NCBI GenBank assembly: GCA_027592785.1
Contig: JAQCLD010000014.1
Span: 1-56,593, forward strand
Reading direction: 5' to 3'
DNA: 56,593 nt
Source of the DNA: Acidobacteriota bacterium
GTDB lineage: Bacteria; Acidobacteriota; Terriglobia; Bryobacterales; UBA6623
Of the stretch, positions 50,818-56,593 are shown one piece after another; the stretch's first letter is position 1; every line of letters begins with the position of its first letter. Made by a program: the position numbers and the translations under genes. The notes under the pieces were generated by a model. It was not told where the DNA came from, ran no database searches, and saw nothing but the letters and a program-made list of their open reading frames with translations.

Positions 50818-51720
50818 CTATGTCGCGGCAGACGCGGCGCGCACCACAGGCTGTGCGTTCTGCAGTTGCTGGTAGACGCCGTATTCGTCCCGCACCTGCC
50901 ATAGCGCCAGGCAGCGCCCCAGGGACATCCGCGCGATCAGTGCCCCGTCGCTCGATATGGTCGCCCCGGTCGCCGGGAATCCCATCCATTTGCCCCCGTG
51001 CCGCGCATCGAAGCGGAAGCGGCAGGCTACCGCATCTCCTTCGGCGATCAAGCTCTGAATCTCAAACCGCGCATTCGAGAACGCTTGGCCGACCTCGGCG
51101 ATGCGGATGCGCCACTGGTCTGCCGAGTACGCGGCCGGAGCGTTGGGGTCTCGCAATACAAAATCTTCGGCCAGCAGCGAATTGCTGATGTCGATCTTGC
51201 CGTGGTTCCAAACGCCGTCGAGCAAACAATTGAGCGCCGCCCGATTCAGATCGGTTTCCGATTGGGGTAGGTCTCGAATCTCCGGCGCAAAGCCCAGCCC
51301 GCCTTTGAGTTCCTCCGAGGAGGTGAGGCTCTTCAACACTCCAAATGCATCCCAGACGCGCCAAGCCTGGCGGATCAGCCCGCCTTCAATGCGGAAATGC
51401 ACAATGGTCGACATCGAGATGGACCTACCGGTCGCGTGAATGCCAAGAAAATCGGCGCGGTGAGTCCCGGTGGACGTGGTCCGGCAGACGACGAGATCGT
51501 CTTCGGCAAGCAGATCGTCAACGCGAACTTTGAGATCAGGAAAGGCGATCAGCATCTGCGCCATCAAACGACCGATGCCGTCGTGGCCCCACAGCAGGCC
51601 TTGTCGAGCGTCCTGTCCCGAGAAATCTTCGGCGCAAAAATCTTCGATCGCCGAGTCGCGACGCTGATTCCAGCCCGCCTCGATCCAATCTCGCACCAAG
51701 GCCTTGTTCTTTTCGCTCAA
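50818..51720 (-). CDS. double SnoaL-like (NTF2-fold) protein
   Basis: 300 residues from TTG 51718-51720. Two SnoaL-like domains repeat in tandem: VRDWIEAGWNQRRDSAIEDF…FPDLKVRVDDLLAEDDLVVC and LLDGVWNHGKIDISNSLLAE…FEIQSLIAEGDAVACRFRF. A duplication within one chain is implied. Members act as polyketide cyclases, small-molecule isomerases or binding proteins. No cyclase partner is nearby. Confidence 0.78.
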   Translation of the reverse strand: MSEKNKALVRDWIEAGWNQRRDSAIEDFCAEDFSGQDARQGLLWGHDGIGRLMAQMLIAFPDLKVRVDDLLAEDDLVVCRTTSTGTHRADFLGIHATGRSISMSTIVHFRIEGGLIRQAWRVWDAFGVLKSLTSSEELKGGLGFAPEIRDLPQSETDLNRAALNCLLDGVWNHGKIDISNSLLAEDFVLRDPNAPAAYSADQWRIRIAEVGQAFSNARFEIQSLIAEGDAVACRFRFDARHGGKWMGFPATGATISSDGALIARMSLGRCLALWQVRDEYGVYQQLQNAQPVVRAASAAT

Positions 51721-51745
51721 CGAGGCAATTCTACCCCGAGATGCA

Positions 51746-51778
51746 GAGGGCCGCGACTAGGTGAAGTTCGCGGCCCTC
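51746..51778 (-). terminator. hairpin downstream of acnA
   Basis: GAGGGCCGCG (51746-51755) pairs perfectly with CGCGGCCCTC (51769-51778) across 13 bases, 22 bp past the acnA stop and ahead of the next minus-strand gene. The flanks are not T-rich. Confidence 0.5.
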
Positions 51779-51799
51779 GATTCGTAGACTGGCGAAGCC

Positions 51800-54541
51800 T
51801 TACGACTTCAGGATCTGACGCAGCACGTACTGCAGGATGCCGCCGTTCTTGTAGTATTCGACTTCCTGCGGCGTGTCAATGCGGACCGCCGCTTGGAACT
51901 CGATCGCAGCGCCGCCGTCCGGCGTTGCCCGGACCGTCACTTGTTTGGCTTCGCCGCCTTTCATGCCGACAATGTCAAACGTCTCGCGTCCGCTGAGCCC
52001 GAGCTTCTCGACCGATTCGCCTGCCAAGAACTGCAACGGCAGCACGCCCATGCCAATCAAGTTTGAGCGGTGAATGCGCTCGTAGCTCTCGACCAGAACG
52101 GCGCGGGCTCCCAGCAGCGCCGTGCCCTTGGCCGCCCAGTCACGCGAGGAGCCTGAACCATACTCTTTGCCGCCCAGGATGACCAACGGCGTTCCTGCTT
52201 CTTGATACTTCATCGAGGCGTCGTAGATCGACATACGCTCGCCGCCCGGCAATAGTTCGGTCCAGCTACCCTCCGTGCCAGGGGCCAGCTGATTGCGCAA
52301 GCGCACATTGGCGAACGTTCCGCGCATCATGACTTCGTGATTGCCGCGCCGCGATCCGTAAGAGTTGAAGTCCGCTTTCTGGACGCCTTGCTCTTGCAGC
52401 CATTTACCGGCCGGCGAATCCGCTTTGATCGCGCCAGCGGGCGAGATGTGATCGGTGGTGACACTGTCGCCCAACAATGCCAACACCCTCGCGCCGCTGA
52501 TATCCGCAACGGCCGTTGGTTCGGGCGCCATGTCGACGAAGAAAGGCGGCTTGCGAATGTAAGTCGAGGCTCCGTCCCAATCGTACAGCTCGGAATCCGG
52601 CGCGCTCAGGCTAGCCCACTTCTCCTCGCCCTGGAAGACGTTCGCGTAGGTCTTCTTGAACATCTCTGAGGTGACCGTCTTGACGATTTCGTCTTGAATC
52701 TCGCTCTGCGACGGCCAGATGTCCTTCAGGTAGACCGGTTCGCCCTCGAGGTCGGTTCCCAGTGAGTCGCTTTGCAGGTCGATATCCATGCGCCCCGCTA
52801 GTGCGTAGGCGACAACGAGCGGCGGCGACGCGAGGTAGTTCATGCGCACTTCGGGATGAATACGGCCTTCGAAGTTGCGATTTCCCGAAAGCACCGCGCA
52901 TACCGCTAGATCGCCCTCTTTGACAGCGTCGGAAACCTCTTGGGGCAACGGGCCGGAATTGCCGATGCAAGTCGTGCAGCCGTACCCGACCAGGTTGAAA
53001 CCCATCATGTCGAGGTACTCAAGCAGCCCAGACTGCCGCAAATACTCGGTGACTACCTTCGAGCCCGGAGCGAGCGATGTCTTGACCCAGGCCTTGGTCT
53101 GAAGCCCTTTAGCTACGGCCTTCTTGGCAACGAGGCCGGCGGCCATCATCACCGCCGGATTCGACGTGTTCGTGCAGCTCGTAATCGCAGCGATCACGAC
53201 CGATCCATGCCGCAGCGTGTGCTTCGCATCGCGAATCGTCAGCGAAACGCCCTGATCTTCAGCGACCGCGACGGAGCTGTCCCCCAGCGCACCGGCCGCC
53301 TCCATCTCGGCGACGTTGTCGCCCTTGGGAACCTTGGGCGCTCGCGAGGAAAGTACGCCCGGCAGCGCTTCGGCAAACATCTGCTTCGCCTTCCTTAGCG
53401 GCACGCGGTCCTGCGGACGACGCGGCCCGGCGAGACTCGGTTCGACATCGGACAGATCGAGTTCCAGCGAGTCCGTGTACGCCGGGTCCGGCGTCTCGTC
53501 GGTGCGGAACATGCCTTGTTCTTTGGCATACGCTTCGACCAGACTGACCTGTTCGTCCGGCCTGCCCGTCAGGCGCAAGTAGCGTAGCGTTTCGTCGTCA
53601 ATCGGGAAGATGCCGCAGGTGGAACCGAACTCCGGGGCCATATTGCCGAGCGTTGCCCGATCCGCGAGTGAGAGCTGCGACAGCCCTGTCCCATAAAACT
53701 CGACGAACTTGCCGACAACGCCCTTCTCGCGGAGCCTTTCGGTCACCATCAGGACCAAGTCGGTAGCCGTCGCCCCCTCGGGCAGCTTGCCTTTGAGCTT
53801 GAAGCCGACGACCTGCGGGATCAGCATCGAGATCGGCTGGCCCAGCATGGCGGCCTCGGCCTCAATGCCGCCCACGCCCCAACCGAGCACGCCCAGACCG
53901 TTCACCATCGTGGTGTGTGAGTCGGTGCCGACCAAGGTGTCGGGGTAGGCCTGCAGGACGCCGTTATTCTTTTGGCTGAAGACGACGCGAGCCAGATATT
54001 CGACGTTGACCTGGTGCACGATGCCGGTTTCCGGCGGCACGACCTTAAAGTTGTCAAACGCGTGTTGGCCCCACTTGAGGAATTGGTACCTCTCGCGGTT
54101 TCGCGTGTACTCCAACTCCGTGTTGAACTTGAGCGCTTCCGGGCTTGCGAAGCGGTCCACCTGCACGGAGTGATCGATGACTAGCTCGGCAGGCTGCAAC
54201 GGATTGATCCGTGCAGGGTCGCCGCCCATGGCTTTCATCGCCTCGCGCATGGCCGCGAGATCGACCACAGCCGGAACGCCGGTAAAGTCCTGCATCAACA
54301 CACGTGCGGGGCGGAAAGCGATCTCCTGATTCGGCGCAGCTTGAGGCTCCCAGTCGAGAATGGCGTCGATGTCCCCTCGTTTGACGGTTAACCCGTCTTC
54401 ATTGCGCAGCAGATTCTCCAGCAGAATTTTCAACGAATACGGCAATCGAGCAAGCTTCGCCTGATCGAGCGCGCCCAACCGGAAAATCTCATACTTGCCG
54501 CCGCCTGCGGAAAGAGTTGCCTTTGCCCCGAAACTGTTCAT
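51800..54541 (-). CDS. acnA: aconitate hydratase A
   Basis: 913 residues. The start [20 protein letters not shown] is typical; TTG 54545-54547 two codons upstream is an alternative because AGGGAAG lies there. The 4Fe-4S cluster ligands are present: [10 protein letters not shown] and CTTCIGNSG. The C-terminal swivel domain has [13 protein letters not shown] and [17 protein letters not shown]. It isomerises citrate and isocitrate in the TCA cycle. Confidence 0.96.
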   Translation of the reverse strand: MNSFGAKATLSAGGGKYEIFRLGALDQAKLARLPYSLKILLENLLRNEDGLTVKRGDIDAILDWEPQAAPNQEIAFRPARVLMQDFTGVPAVVDLAAMREAMKAMGGDPARINPLQPAELVIDHSVQVDRFASPEALKFNTELEYTRNRERYQFLKWGQHAFDNFKVVPPETGIVHQVNVEYLARVVFSQKNNGVLQAYPDTLVGTDSHTTMVNGLGVLGWGVGGIEAEAAMLGQPISMLIPQVVGFKLKGKLPEGATATDLVLMVTERLREKGVVGKFVEFYGTGLSQLSLADRATLGNMAPEFGSTCGIFPIDDETLRYLRLTGRPDEQVSLVEAYAKEQGMFRTDETPDPAYTDSLELDLSDVEPSLAGPRRPQDRVPLRKAKQMFAEALPGVLSSRAPKVPKGDNVAEMEAAGALGDSSVAVAEDQGVSLTIRDAKHTLRHGSVVIAAITSCTNTSNPAVMMAAGLVAKKAVAKGLQTKAWVKTSLAPGSKVVTEYLRQSGLLEYLDMMGFNLVGYGCTTCIGNSGPLPQEVSDAVKEGDLAVCAVLSGNRNFEGRIHPEVRMNYLASPPLVVAYALAGRMDIDLQSDSLGTDLEGEPVYLKDIWPSQSEIQDEIVKTVTSEMFKKTYANVFQGEEKWASLSAPDSELYDWDGASTYIRKPPFFVDMAPEPTAVADISGARVLALLGDSVTTDHISPAGAIKADSPAGKWLQEQGVQKADFNSYGSRRGNHEVMMRGTFANVRLRNQLAPGTEGSWTELLPGGERMSIYDASMKYQEAGTPLVILGGKEYGSGSSRDWAAKGTALLGARAVLVESYERIHRSNLIGMGVLPLQFLAGESVEKLGLSGRETFDIVGMKGGEAKQVTVRATPDGGAAIEFQAAVRIDTPQEVEYYKNGGILQYVLRQILKS

Positions 54542-54620
54542 TAGCAAGTCACTTCCCTCTGCTTAAGGATCCTGGAAACTATCTATTCTCGCATGCCGCC
54601 GGACAGCGGCACGGCCGTGG

Positions 54621-55985
54621 CTAGTGAGACCGAAAACGGCTATAGGCGAACGCCCCAATCGCGATTGTCAGCAACGTCCACATCGCTTCCCAGCTCTTGC
54701 CCCAGGCGAAGTAGAGAAAGATCAGTGCATTTGCCGAGGTATAAAACGCTGGAATCAGCGGCCAGGCGAAGCTGACTGCCGGCAAGTGCTTCCAACCCGG
54801 GCGGCCCCGGAACTGAAAAACCGCGAACACGGCCAGCGACGAGAACAACCACAGCGTGAAGCCAATATAGTTGCCCAACGATTGAAATGTTCCCGTCAAG
54901 ATCAGCACGATCGTGAAGGCGCCCTGCGCCAGAATGGCCACGTAGGGCGTCTTCCAGGTCGGATGGACCTTCGCCGCTGCCGGGAAAAAGGCCTTGTTCT
55001 GGGCCATAGCGTAGTAGACGCGCGGTCCCACCAAGCACATCGCGTTGATGGTCGCCAGCAGCGAGGCAGCCATCGCGATCGCGAAGAATTGCCCGCCCGC
55101 CTGGCCGAACAACGATTCGGCAGCTTGAGCGCCTACTGCCACCACGCCTTTCATCTGCTCCAACGGGTTGGCGTAGATGAACAAGCAGTTCAGCGCGATA
55201 TAGAAGAACGTCACGAAAATCGCACCCACGATCATCGCCCGCGGTAGCGTCTTCTCCGGTTCCTTGATCTCTTCGGCCACATAGACTGCTGCATTCCAAC
55301 CCGAGTAGGCCCAGTAAACAAACACGAGGCTGATAAAGAATTGCGCGGGCAAACCATGGGACGAAGTGCGCTCGGCGGCCTGCGAGAAGTGACTCCAGTC
55401 GCCGTTGCCGACCGTGAAGCCCAGGATCAGCAAAGCGCTCAAGACCGTCAGCTTCAGCACGGTCAACGCGTTCTGGACTTTGGAGGCGATGCCCACGCCC
55501 ACCAGGTTCAGCATCGTCAGCACCGCGATGATCCCGCAGCTGATCAACGCTCCCGGACCGAGGTTAATGGTCAGCGGCCCCAGCGCTATGCGCAGCGCCT
55601 CCGCGTTCTGCGGGTCCAGCGAGGGGTTGAAATAGGCGAGGTACGAAACCATCGCCAGACAAGTCACGGCAATCGGCGCCGAGAAGCCTGCCGTGAAGCT
55701 GACCCAACCGTTGATGAAGCCCCAAGCTGGGCCGTAGCGCTCCGTCAGATAGATATACTCGCCGCCCGAGCGTTGGAAGTTAATCCCTAGTTCCGCGTAA
55801 CAAACAGAGCCGGCCAGTGCGACCAATCCGCCCGCTAGCCAGATTGCCAACAGGATAACGGGCGACCCAAGATCGCCCGCCAGGAATCCGCTCGTGCCGA
55901 AGATCCCCGTCCCGACCATGTTCGATACGACGAGCGCAGCAGCACTGGCCGGTCCAAGGCGGCGGACGAGTTCAGCGGACTTCAT
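54621..55985 (-). CDS. APC-family amino-acid permease
   Basis: 454 residues with about twelve helices. The first, SAAALVVSNMVGTGIFGTSG, contains the substrate-binding GTGIFG bend, and CYAELGINFQRSGGEYIYLT is the conserved helix 2-3 region of APC transporters. Probably a secondary amino-acid or polyamine transporter in the inner membrane. Confidence 0.9.
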   Translation of the reverse strand: MKSAELVRRLGPASAAALVVSNMVGTGIFGTSGFLAGDLGSPVILLAIWLAGGLVALAGSVCYAELGINFQRSGGEYIYLTERYGPAWGFINGWVSFTAGFSAPIAVTCLAMVSYLAYFNPSLDPQNAEALRIALGPLTINLGPGALISCGIIAVLTMLNLVGVGIASKVQNALTVLKLTVLSALLILGFTVGNGDWSHFSQAAERTSSHGLPAQFFISLVFVYWAYSGWNAAVYVAEEIKEPEKTLPRAMIVGAIFVTFFYIALNCLFIYANPLEQMKGVVAVGAQAAESLFGQAGGQFFAIAMAASLLATINAMCLVGPRVYYAMAQNKAFFPAAAKVHPTWKTPYVAILAQGAFTIVLILTGTFQSLGNYIGFTLWLFSSLAVFAVFQFRGRPGWKHLPAVSFAWPLIPAFYTSANALIFLYFAWGKSWEAMWTLLTIAIGAFAYSRFRSH

Positions 55986-56114
55986 ATTGGATTACGCCTT
56001 GAAGAGTCGGAGGCATCGCGACCTTTATCGGACAGCCCTCTACAAGGCGGACTGTGCCGCTATCAAATCAATGAAGCGAGTCGATCCAGCGCTATAGTAT
56101 GCGGACTTTTCAGG

Positions 56115-56522
56115 CTAGTAGCGAATAGCAGGCGTCAGCGTCTTCGCTTGCGCCACCCACTTGATCACCATCGAAGCCGAAGGCGAGGTTTTCGCCAGCT
56201 TCTTCTTGGCGTTGGTCACCTTCATCGCCTCGGCCAGGTTAACAGCGTTGCGATTCCGCAGTTCCTTGACGGTGTCGACGCCCGCGGCTTCCAGCAACTC
56301 AGCAAACTGCTTGCCGACGCCGGTGATCCGCATCAGGTCGGCGTGGTTGCACCACTCCAGGATACGAACCCCTGACAGGCCTGTGGTCGCTTCCAAGCTC
56401 TTGCGGCCTTTCGGTGTTCCGCCCGCTTTCAGCAATGCAGCGGTCGTCTTGATGCCTGCGGCCTGCAACTTCTTGGCGTATGTCGGGCCGATACCTTCAA
56501 TCTCGTCGATGCTATAGCTCAT
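56115..56522 (-). CDS. DUF4332 helix-hairpin-helix protein
   Basis: 135 residues. Two HhH motifs repeat: IDEIEGIGPTYAKKLQAAGI and LMRITGVGKQFAELLEAAGV, each with a GIG/GVG hairpin. The C-terminus has NAVNLAEAMKVTNAKKKLAK. DUF4332 is thought to bind nucleic acid, but its cellular role is not established. No partner gene is visible at the window's end. Confidence 0.87.
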   Translation of the reverse strand: MSYSIDEIEGIGPTYAKKLQAAGIKTTAALLKAGGTPKGRKSLEATTGLSGVRILEWCNHADLMRITGVGKQFAELLEAAGVDTVKELRNRNAVNLAEAMKVTNAKKKLAKTSPSASMVIKWVAQAKTLTPAIRY

Positions 56523-56593
56523 AGCACTACTGTCCGGTTGACGAGCAGCGGGCGGCTTGCAACTGATTGTAGAAGCGAGGGTTAGGTACTGTT

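Noticed and set aside
1-56593. CRISPR arrays, rRNA genes, intact transposons or prophage genes
   Set aside because: No regularly spaced repeats, no rRNA-like stretches, and no transposase or phage structural gene were seen.

Overview
The window (about 60% G+C, with genes on both strands) looks like a chromosomal segment of a Gram-negative heterotroph. The best guess is an Acidobacteriota (Bryobacterales-like) genome. This is inferred from the mix of families: DUF1501, DUF1080, DUF5060 and DUF362 proteins, Tat-exported enolase-superfamily proteins, a PEP-CTERM protein, a haem-c lipoprotein, a Tad pilus fragment and a very large FtsX-type permease. No rRNA, intact tRNA, CRISPR array or intact transposase was seen, so the taxonomic call rests on gene content only.

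Region 1 (1-6377) is accessory DNA. It holds a possible lipoprotein, what looks like the 5' end of a group II intron, and then a 126-bp imperfect direct repeat (1141-1266 and 6195-6320) ending in a tRNA-Ser-like CCTCACCGCCA. Between the copies lie a Fic AMP-transferase-type gene with a twin inverted-repeat operator over its start, an orphan gene, a hipBA toxin-antitoxin pair and a PilZ gene broken by one stop codon. I read this as a small recombination-mobilised stress or persistence island without its own integrase.

Region 2 (6378-19403) is a catabolic block dominated by exported proteins: a Gfo/Idh/MocA oxidoreductase, a DUF5060 glycoside-hydrolase-like protein, a PhoD-like phosphatase, a nitrilase-family hydrolase, two divergent enolase-superfamily proteins, a tightly coupled enolase / DUF362 / unknown trio, an exported fumarylacetoacetate-hydrolase-family protein, and the tail of a lost sulfatase. 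Sugar-acid or polysaccharide breakdown is the likely theme.

Region 3 (19400-31138) is mostly housekeeping: DUF1385, prfA, prmC and a MacB/FtsX permease in one minus-strand run; a LolA-like protein facing a 1092-residue permease; a PhzF remnant; an FmdB zinc ribbon; and aspartate kinase.

Region 4 (31471-43343) begins with a histidine-kinase/receiver hybrid that has lost its phospho-acceptor residues and overlaps an alkyltransferase-like gene. It continues with oligopeptidase A, a strongly structured intergenic segment, a PEP-CTERM protein, a cytochrome c lipoprotein, galactarate dehydratase divergent from an exported MsrB, and a short Tad cluster (cpaB, cpaF, tadB, tadC) in which cpaB runs into cpaF.

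Region 5 (43351-56522) has thiL, an M23 peptidase, a membrane-anchored unknown, DUF1501, a SurA-N/DsbA-like fusion, an MFS exporter, DUF1080, a double SnoaL protein, aconitase, an APC permease and a DUF4332 helix-hairpin-helix protein.
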